This document shows positions 55,414 to 64,000 of a stretch of DNA of 64,000 bases, in pieces. Within the stretch, counting starts at the first letter, position 1, and each line of letters begins with the position of its first letter. The translations under genes were made by a program, and so were the position numbers. Origin of the DNA: Diphasiastrum complanatum (taxonomy: Eukaryota > Streptophyta > Lycopodiopsida > Lycopodiales > Lycopodiaceae); the NCBI GenBank assembly GCA_029204225.1, contig CM055094.1, positions 29,805,427-29,869,426 on the forward strand. Reading direction: 5' to 3'. Under the pieces are notes generated by a model. It was given only the letters and a program-made list of their open reading frames with translations. It did no database searches and was not told the DNA's origin.

Positions 55414-56290
55414 ATCCTCAACATTAGGATTATAGCAATAGAACTTTGTAACCTTTGGAACAACATTAGGTATTAAAGGTATAGTGTGTTCAATAACTGA
55501 CGTCGGAATACCCTTGAGATCTTTATAAGTCCACGCAAAACAATCTTAATACTTAATAAGCAATTTTCGTAGCACTTGAAACTATTCAAGATTAAGTTGT
55601 GATCCAACTTGTACAATCTTTTCTGATTCTCCTGGATCAACAAGATTCATAGGCTATGCCCTAGTTGGGCCATCGTAAACAACTTTCAATTCTGGCACTT
55701 GTTCTTTCGGTTCATGATGTGTTTTTGGTAACATGATAACCACATCATCCAATGTATAGCATTTGAAATGTTCTACCATATCATGCTGGACCTCCTCTGA
55801 TTTCTCTTTATCAAAAGAATTAGACTTGGATCTTCGCTTAGCATTCTTAACAGGAATTGATCGTGGAGGTGATGACTTCCGAAAAGATAGACTCTTCTTC
55901 GTAGGTGAAGACTTCCTGAATGGTGATGTCTTGCTAGAACTCTGACTTGAAGAATCTTCATCAACTTTTCTCTTGCCTTTATCCAATAGGGGTGGCACAT
56001 TCTTTAAATCAATCTTTTGAGGTGGATTTTTCCATTTCAGGACTGTATTATAATGTTGTTTAGCTTGTTTTTTTGTCATTGATTTTGTGATCTTGTCTTC
56101 CTTCAATGTAACTGCTTTTGGTAGTGTTATTGTTGATTCATCAGGAATATTATGTATTCCAAATTTGGTCGGATCCATATGATTTAGAATTTGCTCATCA
56201 GTAAGTACTGCATTGTCATCATAAGTCAAGGCATGACTCACATGAATGAGTTTATCTTCAATCGGGTCTGGTATAGGCTCCGTTGATATC
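54601..56290 (-). mobile_element. Ty3/gypsy deletion derivative G2
   Basis: Minus-strand gypsy segment: a Ser/Lys-rich pre-RT region (56,298-55,654), RT N-terminal half (55,413-about 55,105), then directly the integrase tail (to 54,601). The RT catalytic centre, RNase H and integrase core are missing. The right edge is a breakpoint with C10 near 56,300. Confidence 0.85.
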
Positions 56291-56298
56291 CAAGACAC
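55414..56298 (-). pseudogene. G2 region upstream of RT
   Basis: A frame of 214 codons ends at a TAG (55,654-55,656); further on, in the same general reading, 'CFAWTYKDLKGIPTSVIEH' is the conserved lead-in of gypsy RT, reached through two more stops. The middle is rich in Ser, Lys and Pro ('SPFRKSSPTKKSLSFRKSS'). It probably covers the end of gag-protease and the RT lead-in. Confidence 0.7.
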
Positions 56299-56326
56299 AA
56301 AAGTATTTTTGTTGGCTATTGCAATT

Positions 56327-57838
56327 CTAATGGAATGTACAGACTGTCATCGACAGAAGGAAAGCTCGACTTGTGGCAAGGGAATTTTCACAAATTTCCA
56401 ACATCAACTACTTCAAGACTTTCAGCCCAGTTGTCTAGCACACGTCTATTTGACTCCTACTTTCTTATACTGCTGTAGCAAATCTTGAGGTACATCAAAT
56501 GGATGTACAAACTGCATTCCTAAATGGAGTTATCGAGGAGGACATCTACATGATCCAGCCAGAAGGCTACATCCTCAATGGTCGTGAAGACTAGATATGC
56601 AAACTCCACAAAGCTTTGTACGGTCTGAAATAGTCTTGTAGAGCATGGTCTCATCGAATCAACACATTTTGATCGATCGATAAAGTTTCCAAGATAGATC
56701 CACCAAGGCACCTACCAACAAAAAGAACTAGCTGAGAAAATGTTACAATCAGGTGATCTGATGGAGATGGTTTTCAACCTAGCTTTGCAAACTGTAATGT
56801 GCATTACAAAGTTGTCAATCAATTCTTTGTTATCATCACACTTTATGTGGATGATTCGTTGATATTTGACAACAATATTGCTCTAACAAAGGATACAAAG
56901 AGGATGTTGTCCCAAGAATTCGAGATGACAGATCTTGGAGAAGCTCACTATTATCTCGGGATTCGAATCAATAGAGATAGAAGTTGAAGACTTTTTTTAT
57001 ATCACCCACCAGAGGTACTTTTATAACTTGTTGATGAAGTTCAATTTTATGAATTGCAAGCCTGTACATAATCCCATGGATCTATGTCTCATATTATCCA
57101 AGGGATAGTGCCCTCAGACCAATGAGGAGAAGGTTGAAATGAATACCAATCTATTATCGGATCCCTGATGTCTGCAATGATCTGGACCAGGTCAGATCTT
57201 GCATACGCCATCAGTTCTTTGAGTTAGTACATGACAAACCCTGGCATGATCCATTAGAAATCTCTCAACAGAGTAATGAGACATGTACGAGCCACAATGG
57301 ACCTCTACATTTGCTATGATAATGGAGATCCATCCGATATCCATAATCTTCATGGATATATAGATGCAAATTGGGCAGGTGATATTGACACCATAAAACC
57401 AACTTTTGGATACATTTTTCTGCTCAACAATGGTCCAATATCTTGGAATAGTCATAAGCAGACCTCCATTGCAATGTCTTTGATAGAGTCAGAGTACATT
57501 GCAGCCTCTCAAGCTACCAAAGAGGCAATCTGGTTGAGGAATTTATTGTCTGATATTGGTCTCAGACAATCTGCTCCAACAATGATCCAGTGCGACAATC
57601 AGAGTGCAATTGCATTGTTTATTAATCCTAGATTTCACTCTAAAAGCAAGCACATTGAGATCAGATTTCACTATACAAACACCATGATACTCCAAGGAGG
57701 TGAGCCTAAAATTTTGCAGAACTTAGTACATGGCAGCTGACATATTTACAAAGGGATTGAATCAGAAAGCACACAAGAATTTTTGTGCTATCTTGAATTT
57801 AGAAATCGAGGCATTCAAGGATCTAGATTAACGGGAGG
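56327..57838 (+). pseudogene. C10 reverse transcriptase and RNase H
   Basis: Plus-strand Copia fragment of another family: 'KARLVAREFSQISNINYFKT', 'HQMDVQTAFLNGVIEEDIYM', 'KLHKALYGLK', then after stops 'IITLYVDDSLIFDNN' and 'MTDLGEAHYYLGIRINR'; RNase H 'YIDANWAGDIDTIKPTFGYI', 'IQCDNQSAIALFINPRFHSK', 'SKHIEIRFHYT'. Many stops. It ends at a polypurine-like ACGGGAGG before TGTTGG at 57,839. Confidence 0.88.
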
Positions 57839-58130
57839 TGTTGGATTTCTATCCTCTCCATCCCTATCTCTCTCTCTACTAATCTAGATCCATTCAGTTT
57901 TTGTTGTTGAAAATATTCTTACAGTCTGCAGAAATACAAGGAAAGCCGTGATAGTCTACATCGACATGACCGACATCGACTTTTCTTGACAAATGATTTT
58001 GAGCCAGCCTCAACATTGAAGTCTTTGACTTCCATGTCATCGACTTCATCCAAATCCCTTCATGTTGCTAGCTTTATGGAGTTATGCGTGCACTTACTCT
58101 AGAGCATTTATCTACACACCATATCAATGA
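57839..58130 (+). repeat. Start of C10 3' LTR and unassigned flank
   Basis: TGTTGGATTTCTATCC follows the polypurine tract, as expected for an LTR start. The LTR end cannot be placed; the sequence runs without a recognisable boundary into the gag relic of N1. Confidence 0.5.
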
Positions 58131-58169
58131 ATGGTGGAAAGTCACTGCTCAATGGAATCCTTATTGTTA

Positions 58170-58522
58170 CAACCAATGACTGTCGAAATATATTAGTCCT
58201 ACCTTTGATGGAAGCATTCACTCCATTAAGGTAGACAATTGGCTAGAAGATTAGGATTATTACTTCTACTATAGTGGAGATATTGGTGACAGTAGTATGG
58301 TATTCTATGTTTCATCGGGTTTCCAAGGATGTGTTCAGTCATGGTGGAACATCATTCACAAGTTTCTTCTTGAGAATTGGTTAAATTTTAAAATAGTTTG
58401 TAGACAGATCTTCAATCAATCCGACTTCATCCAATGGTGTTCTTTGAACCACATAACTACAGTTGGTGAGTACAATAAAAAATTCCAACATATGTACAAC
58501 TGCATGTGCATGAAAGGGAAGT
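58170..58522 (+). pseudogene. N1 gag relic
   Basis: Plus-strand reading 'YISPTFDGSIHSIKVDNWLE', stop, 'VFYVSSGFQGCVQSWWNIIH', 'SDFIQWCSLNHITTVGEYNK', 'KFQHMYNC' follows the retrotransposon Gag pattern (substrate-like FDG start, WW at the centre, F-P/SDF, then Y..F). The TGA at 58,522 ends it just as the next frame opens. Confidence 0.65.
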
Positions 58523-59800
58523 GAAGATGAAGATGATCCTAGTAATGAGTCTAATGAGCAAAGTAACAACGACGAAGTGGATAAGCGAAGCAATGACAAT
58601 GAGTTAGATGAGCAAAGCATAGACAAAAGTCAAGTCCTAGATCCCAATACAGTTGCATACAACGAAAGTCCAGTTCAAGAGTCGGATCAAGATGTGATGA
58701 TAGATGGTGAAAATCAAGATGCAGGCCAAAGTCTGGATTCAGATCAGGATGCAAGGACAGATAGAGAAAATCTAGACTCAGATCAAAGAGCATTCACAAA
58801 TAGTGAAAGTCTTAACCAAGACAATGAGGATCAAGGTTTATTTCTGGATGCAGAATTTGATCAAGAAAATGATGTTGCCAAAGCACATGTTGGTATGTTG
58901 GAAGTGCAAATTTCAAATGCAGTCAATTGCCAATTGGAGCAACCTAACGTTCCAGACAAGGTCCAACTTCTTATTGAACATCCTTTTGAGTCTCACTTCA
59001 ACCATCAAAGTCAAGAACATGACCTACATCAATGTCTTAATCTGATCAATGAACAAGTGACTATGGGCCGTCAAATTGGGAGTATTTCTATGCTCAAAGA
59101 AACTCAATCAAGGCATTCACCAAACTTTCAAAATGAGGACTATATGGCACTAATACTTCATGGCTTGGAATTGAGTAGCTATTTAAAGGATCCGATTTGC
59201 AAACCAATTCAATTCGATTTGGAGGCTTTCGAGAATGTTTTTATTTTTGACAATGATCTAATGAAGTATGAGGTATTCAACATGGATACTAGTAGAAATG
59301 AAGAAATTTCATTAATCCATGGAAATCCTACTTCTATCAATACTTTGGATTATTGTTCAACGCCTCATGGATCCATTTTACAAGAGTTTAAAGTGGCTTT
59401 TGTTGGAGAATATTATTTCTATGGATTCTCTAGAACTCAATTGCCAACATCTAATTCGCATGTATATTTGAAAAATATGGACGTGAATAATGATTGGGAA
59501 TGTTCTCTCAATCAATCAACACTCTATTGGGAACTGATTTTTAGATATGCTAGCAATTTGTATCAGCTTCTTTGGAGAAGTTGGCATTGCTCGGTGGGTT
59601 TTAACAAGATAAATATTCGATTGAGTAATGTCAACAATGGTTTTCTACAATGGGAGAATCAGAATGTAGAATTGTTATTTCCATGGTTTGACCTTGGAAT
59701 CCATATATGTTCTCTTGTAGGTCCAAATTTGAAGAAATATATTTTGTTCAACAGTATGACCAGAAAAATGCTTCATTGTACAACCAAGTGTCATTCTTAA
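58514..59800 (+). CDS. N1 acidic ORF, unknown function
   Basis: Open for about 429 codons, the longest frame in the window that is not a Copia pol. It opens after a stop overlapping the end of gag, so it may need a frameshift for expression; no clear start codon. Residues 1-120 are acidic with loose repeats ('SDQDVMIDGENQ', 'SDQDARTDRENL', 'SDQRAFTNSESL'). The C-terminal half is more ordinary and Trp-rich ('WELIFRYASNLYQLLWRSWH', 'VELLFPWFDLGIH'). No zinc knuckle, protease or polymerase motif. I do not recognise it. Confidence 0.45.
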   Translation, partial: KGSEDEDDPSNESNEQSNNDEVDKRSNDNELDEQSIDKSQVLDPNTVAYNESPVQESDQDVMIDGENQDAGQSLDSDQDARTDRENLDSDQRAFTNSESLNQDNEDQGLFLDAEFDQENDVAKAHVGMLEVQISNAVNCQLEQPNVPDKVQLLIEHPFESHFNHQSQEHDLHQCLNLINEQVTMGRQIGSISMLKETQSRHSPNFQNEDYMALILHGLELSSYLKDPICKPIQFDLEAFENVFIFDNDLMKYEVFNMDTSRNEEISLIHGNPTSINTLDYCSTPHGSILQEFKVAFVGEYYFYGFSRTQLPTSNSHVYLKNMDVNNDWECSLNQSTLYWELIFRYASNLYQLLWRSWHCSVGFNKINIRLSNVNNGFLQWENQNVELLFPWFDLGIHICSLVGPNLKKYILFNSMTRKMLHCTTKCHS

Positions 59801-60078
59801 TGCCGACTACTTCATATGGAGCATTTTTATTCGAACAACAACTCATGACTACCATTGCTCATGGAAGAATTGTAATTTTCTTCATCAAGTTGGTCAAACA
59901 CTCATCCAACGATTGTAGTCTGAAACTAATAAAATGGATTCAATTCGGCAGCTTTGGATCTGTGACAATGCAACAATTTTGGACGACACATCCTCCATCG
60001 TAACTACTTACTAAGACGATTAAGTTGATCAGACAAGCGTCTTCATTTATTAGGACAAAAATGTTTAAGTAGGGGGAG

Positions 60079-60641
60079 TGTCATGTACTTTTACTACATC
60101 CATGCTTATACATGCAAGATCATATCCAGTGTAAGCTTTGTAGGCCCAAAAGGATCTACTAGCCTTAAGAACAAGGTGTTTCTCTCTTTAGGCCTTCCAA
60201 AGTGATTAATAAGGATAATAGGCCAATAAGGGCCCAATGTAGTTTAAATAATACTTAGCAAGGGCTTCATTTACAATCAAGTGTCATTCTTAATGCCGAC
60301 TACTTCATATGGAGCTTCCTTGTGAATGTGAGCCATAGAGATCTCCATTGCTAGGTCTCTTGTGCCCTGCATGGAGAACATATCATGTTATTTTATGGAG
60401 TAGTGATCTCTTTTCACTTTTTGTAGAGCATCTCCAAAACACATTTTCATTCATCTATCTATCTTCATATCTCCTTGTATAGCAGTTTAGGATTTTTGAG
60501 AAATATGAGAACTACATATCACGTTCGAGTTGATTCCTACATCTCATTGCCATATTCATCTTCGAGTCAACTACAACAAGATCGAAACAAATTTAGTTAA
60601 AATTTGTTCAATTTTTAGTACAATCCCATGTTCAGCATGTT
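60079..60641 (+). repeat. N1 3' LTR
   Basis: Begins TGTCATGTACTTTTACTACA after the polypurine tract and probably ends ...CATGTTCAGCA near 60,641. It includes a 42-bp segment (about 60,274-60,316) that also occurs, with one mismatch, at the end of the N1 ORF (59,780-59,821). Confidence 0.6.
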
Positions 60642-62045
60642 TCAACTATGTGTTCCACACGCCAATCCAATCTTGAACATGAACAGTTACCAGCAACAAC
60701 ATCTCCACCAACATATTTTGGGGGCGGAAAGAGAGTGGATCTGCTTAGATCCACTAGAGCAGTTACACTGCCAGCAACAACACCAGCAAAATCGACAACC
60801 AAGGTCACAAACCCAAAGTCGACATCGACAAGGCTAAGAAGACAGATGGGCAATCCAAAGCGACTCGATCAGAAGAAGTATCCCAGTCACAACGAAGATC
60901 TTTCAAAAAAAAAAAAACACAAGCATTGGAAAATTAGTCTCCTTCTTCAACCGACCTCTTGCCATACTTTTGTGCCCATTCTCATGCCTATCGTTCACAC
61001 CATCTACCGATGTCACCACCTCCACCCTTCCTTCCATCTGTTTGTTTATCATCAATTTACTGTTCTTCTGAGAAATTTCCAGTTTTTTATAGTCTTACCG
61101 AAGCAGCTGATAAAACATTGCAAGTGTCTTGCAGAGACTAACTGCCACCTACAATGGATGATCAACCATAAGAAGACCTACAAAAGCAGGCGAAGCAGCT
61201 AGAAGACATCAGAAATTAAGAAAAGAAGCTGAGGATGAAAGGACAAAACTTAAGCAATACATGAGTAAGATCAACCTTGATCAAAAGAAACTCTCTGGAG
61301 CAATGATAGCTGAATCCCCTTGTATGAAGCCCAAAGAGATTCATAAGTAATGGATCAAAAGAAAAGACTGTAGAAAAAAAAAATATGAAGACAACTGTGA
61401 ACCTGCAAATAAAGTGAGCTCCTCACCCAACAAGTGGTGGTCAAAGCTCGACATTGCAAGGGTCCAAGGCTGTAACTATAGAACTATCAGTTCCTTCACC
61501 CTGCCACCAAGCGTTCATCATGTTTCCTCACCGTTACCAAATCTGTTCCTACCACCAAATTCCTGTTGATGAGTCCATCCCCTTGAGATTGATAATTGAA
61601 GTTTGTGTAACCTGTAGATCAAAGCTTTTTCTCGAGACTGGAACTTCAACTGAGAAAAGAACTACAGAAATGCCTAGAAGCAAAATGGAGAATACAGACC
61701 TCCCAGAAGTTAGAATCTGCCAAGAAACCAAAGATGAAACCGTCAATGGCAGATACAAGTGGCAAACAAAGAGACGCATGGAAAGCATTTGAGCATGCAA
61801 ATTATGAAGCTGTTGGGAGCTTTCCAATTTTGAGAATGTCAACCACCTATAGCAATAAGACATTCTGATCCAATTGCGGCAATTTGTTAAAACGATTTTT
61901 GTGATAAAGACTGGAAAAAAATAAGCACTTGGTTTTATGTAAGAGAACGAGGATCTACGCTTTTCCAAGTGAGGATCGACGATGCCAATGCGGAAGCGGA
62001 ACGACATCGTCCAATATGAGTTGCAGTGGGTCCTGCAACACATTA
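60642..62045 (+). pseudogene. Gypsy-type gag relic and unreadable sequence
   Basis: A frame at 60,648-61,202 begins Thr/Pro/Lys-rich ('LPATTPAKSTTKVTNPKSTS') and then loses protein character. Between 61,160 and 61,350 a decayed helical piece with 'AMIAESPCMKPKEIHK' resembles 'AMTVDAPLIKPEDIQF' of the relic at 23,090-23,720. From 61,360 no frame can be supported on either strand. Confidence 0.35.
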
Positions 62046-62660
62046 GGGGGGGGGGGGGGGGATGATGTTGGCTGATTCTAACGAATTCTCAAGATACTCG
62101 GACAGAGCAAATCAAGAGCACCTCTCACCTTAGACCGAGGAGGTCTCTGAGAAGACGAGACAAACGAAGACTGAGAGCCGAGTATGAGAGTTGAGAAATA
62201 CTAGTAGTAATGACAAGCAAGAACTTTGTAAGCCTCATGGTGAATCCCGAAAGATGGAATGACCATGTAGGAACTAGTATTTCTAGCCAAATGTAATAAA
62301 TGCAAGTAGACCCCTCTTAAAGAAAGTACAGTGAACCACCTTTTGATGGTGACCTCTAGTGGAGAGCATTATTCCGCTTGTAGTTTGTGAAATGTGGAAA
62401 TTCCACTAGGATGCCACCTAAGGAGCTCTTTTGCTTATTTAAGAGACGCTTTTTGTGTATTGTATCAACTCCATGCTGAAATGAGAAGAGCCTCCATGAG
62501 TTAGATGCACCCATTGATCTCCTTGATCATGATGATTTTCTTGATGATGCCCCTATGATCATGCCCTTCCATTCATATTGTGTGTGGTTGTGGATTTAGA
62601 GTGGATTAGTTTTCATTTCTTGTTGTAAATTAATGTAGGAATCAGCATTCAAGTAAACTA
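62046..62660 (+). repeat. G16 run and probable LTR
   Basis: Sixteen G in a row (62,046-62,061) precede TGATGTTGGCTG, the arrangement of a polypurine tract in front of a gypsy LTR. TATTTAAGAGACG near 62,437 could be its TATA box. The right end is not defined; about 62,660 is a guess. Confidence 0.45.
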
Positions 62661-62983
62661 AATAGGCTAGAAATGTGGCATAAATCTCGCATATCCTCTA
62701 ACATTCTAGTTCTTGATGTTCTTGGGATGTCCAAGAATCAAAAGACTGGTTAGTTTTTTTATTCTAAAGACTTCTAAAATGCTATTTAGTTTGGTTTCTT
62801 GTTTCTTGTCTATGCTTTTCAATCATATTTAGAGTAGTTCTAGTTTTCCAAGTAGATTAGCTTCCTTAAATCTGGTTACAGCCTTAGGATCTTGAAAATT
62901 GAGCATTTGTGTTGCATTGCAAATCTGACTTTGTTCACCATGGCTTGCTTCGTAATGGAGTTAATTGTTCCATTGGCAAGTGC
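62661..62983. other. Stretch without supported features
   Basis: No ORF, repeat or motif recognised before the LTR-like repeat at 62,984. Confidence 0.4.
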
Positions 62984-63213
62984 TTATTCATAAACAACAA
63001 AGTGTTGAGATCCTGCAGTGATCCTCTGACAGGCTGAATGATTATACTACAACATTCGTGCCCGTAGATATGCAAATCTGAATCTGTGTGCAAGTTCAGA
63101 TCCGTCAGATCTGTGTGTGTCTGAAAAGGAAAATGAAGTTAGTATTTATATTCTTAGGCTCATAAGCTAGGCTGCATGGTAGAGCATCTGAGGCTGAGGA
63201 GAATCCGTAAACA
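62984..63213 (+). repeat. LTR-like repeat, copy 2
   Basis: 230 bp, close match to 48,975-49,207. Flanks AAGTGC (62,978-62,983) and AAGTAC (63,214-63,219) look like an imperfect duplication. No primer site follows, so this copy stands alone. It cuts the gag of C11. Confidence 0.65.
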
Positions 63214-63586
63214 AAGTACTTGGACTTTCTTCATTCTTTTGCAAACAAGAAAAGATTTGCCTTCTTAGAGTCAACACTTTAGAAGTAGACTTGGATTCAT
63301 AAAGCTTCTTTAATGAATCCCAAGCTTCCAAAGATGATGTGCACTTACCAACTTCCTTGAGAAGCTCATTAGTAACATTCATCTTTATCATTTGTAGAGC
63401 CTTCTTGGCCCTCTTGTCATACCTCACTTGATCTTGTTGTGTTGTTGGTCTCTCCTCCAAACCTACAACAATATCCTAAACATCATTCATCTCAAGAAGT
63501 GACTCCATCCTCACTTTCCACAATGAATAGCTACTTGAGGTAAGCCTATCATTGGCTTCCAACATGACTCCAATTGAGGTTGCCAT
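63214..63586 (-). pseudogene. gag: C11 gag N-terminus
   Basis: ATG 63,586, 'MATSIGVMLEANDRL', 'YSLWKVRMESLLEMND', one TAG, then 'VGLEERPTTQQDQVRYDKRA', 'LLKEVGKCTSSLEAWDSLKK', 'KVLTLRRQIFSCLQKNEESP'. Typical Copia Gag, cut at 63,213 by the LTR-like repeat. Similar to C3 and C5 Gag. Confidence 0.88.
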
Positions 63587-64000
63587 TTAGCAATGGCCTG
63601 ATCTTCTTTTTCAACCTGTTTCAATGCACAAAGCACTCCTTTGAAAAACAACAAATGCTTTCAAAAGAAATCACCAAGATTTGAAACTATTTTAAAAATT
63701 CTATTCCTTATACCAAGCAAATCAACACATAGAATCATGGAATCTTGATCAACCTATGATCTATCCTTAATCTAATGACTTTTGCCACTTCCTAAGATTG
63801 AAAAACACTCAAATGAAGTCCAGCAATCTCACTATCTAGAGATCCAATCAAAATTAGAATGAGATAGAGAAGAGAGAAGATCACTCTCTCCACGAGTTAC
63901 ATCCTTTTATAGTAGGTCCAAACCCTATTTGGTCAATTGACTTCCCTCCAAAATGCTAACCCTACTATTTTTGGGTCTAGATTCAAAGTACCCAACATTC
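63587..64000 (-). promoter_or_regulatory. C11 leader and partial U3/R region
   Basis: From 64,000 down to about 63,870 the minus strand matches the C7-family LTR: GGGTACTTTGAATCTAGACC, then TATAAAAGGATGTAACTCG and the CT-rich tract. After that the match stops and a leader runs to gag. No tRNA primer site is visible here. The rest of the element lies outside the window. Confidence 0.65.

Larger units (their letters stand above)
58130..60641 (+). mobile_element. LTR element N1 without recognisable pol
   Basis: Contains a gag relic (58,170-58,522), a 407-codon-plus acidic ORF (58,514-59,800), a polypurine tract (AAGTAGGGGGAG, 60,067-60,078) and a 3' LTR from 60,079. No protease, RT or integrase is seen between them. 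It is either a non-autonomous family or a strongly deleted copy. Confidence 0.55.

Noticed and set aside
61549-62043. 164-codon minus-strand frame
   Set aside because: No motif, composition unlike protein, and it lies over sequence that reads as retroelement remains on the plus strand.

Overview
This 64 kb window is plant nuclear DNA, AT-rich and almost entirely repetitive. The content that can be read is Ty1/copia and Ty3/gypsy LTR retrotransposons (initiator tRNA-Met primer sites, TG...CA ends, target duplications), one CACTA/TNP2 transposon, and short GT-AG introns of about 80-140 bp. The nesting depth and scarcity of host genes suggest a large-genome land plant. The one Cys-rich candidate gene does not match a seed-plant metallothionein type I can name, so a non-seed plant is possible, but the sequence does not prove it.

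Layout. 1-12,416: two decayed copies of an unfamiliar two-gene unit (gene A, coiled coil plus a probable RNase H-fold transposase core; gene B, unknown) in mirror order A> <B B> <A. The first gene A is split by a complete Copia element (C1, 686-6,681). 12,800-19,262: a gag relic and a decayed Copia element (C2). 19,297-22,400: a CACTA transposase relic. 22,400-25,490: gypsy relics and tandem repeats. 25,490-27,624: an LTR next to a truncated Copia 5' end (C3). 30,260-36,285: old Copia C4 split by non-autonomous Copia C5. 36,280-38,496: C6 on the plus strand with an interrupted 3' LTR. 38,686-39,376: a solo LTR of the C1 family. 40,874-41,243: an array of small palindromes. 42,725-44,666 and 48,150-48,974: non-autonomous Copia-related elements (C7, C8) sharing an unfamiliar ORF. 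45,770-46,184: the best host-gene candidate, a spliced Cys-rich small protein. 48,975-51,530: a gypsy 5' half (G1) with a minisatellite in its leader. 52,500-57,900: Copia fragments C9 and C10 around gypsy deletion derivative G2. 58,130-60,641: an LTR element (N1) with an unusual 407-residue ORF. 60,640-64,000: further gypsy and Copia relics.

How it fits together. None of the retroelement polyproteins is intact; C1 is closest, with two gag stops and two frameshifts. Insertion order can be read from the nesting: the A/B unit predates C1, and C4 predates C5. Several otherwise different Copia LTRs share a perfect CACACGTGTG palindrome, suggesting a common regulatory input. The most unusual material is the A/B unit, the palindrome array, the replacement ORF of the non-autonomous Copia elements, and the N1 ORF.
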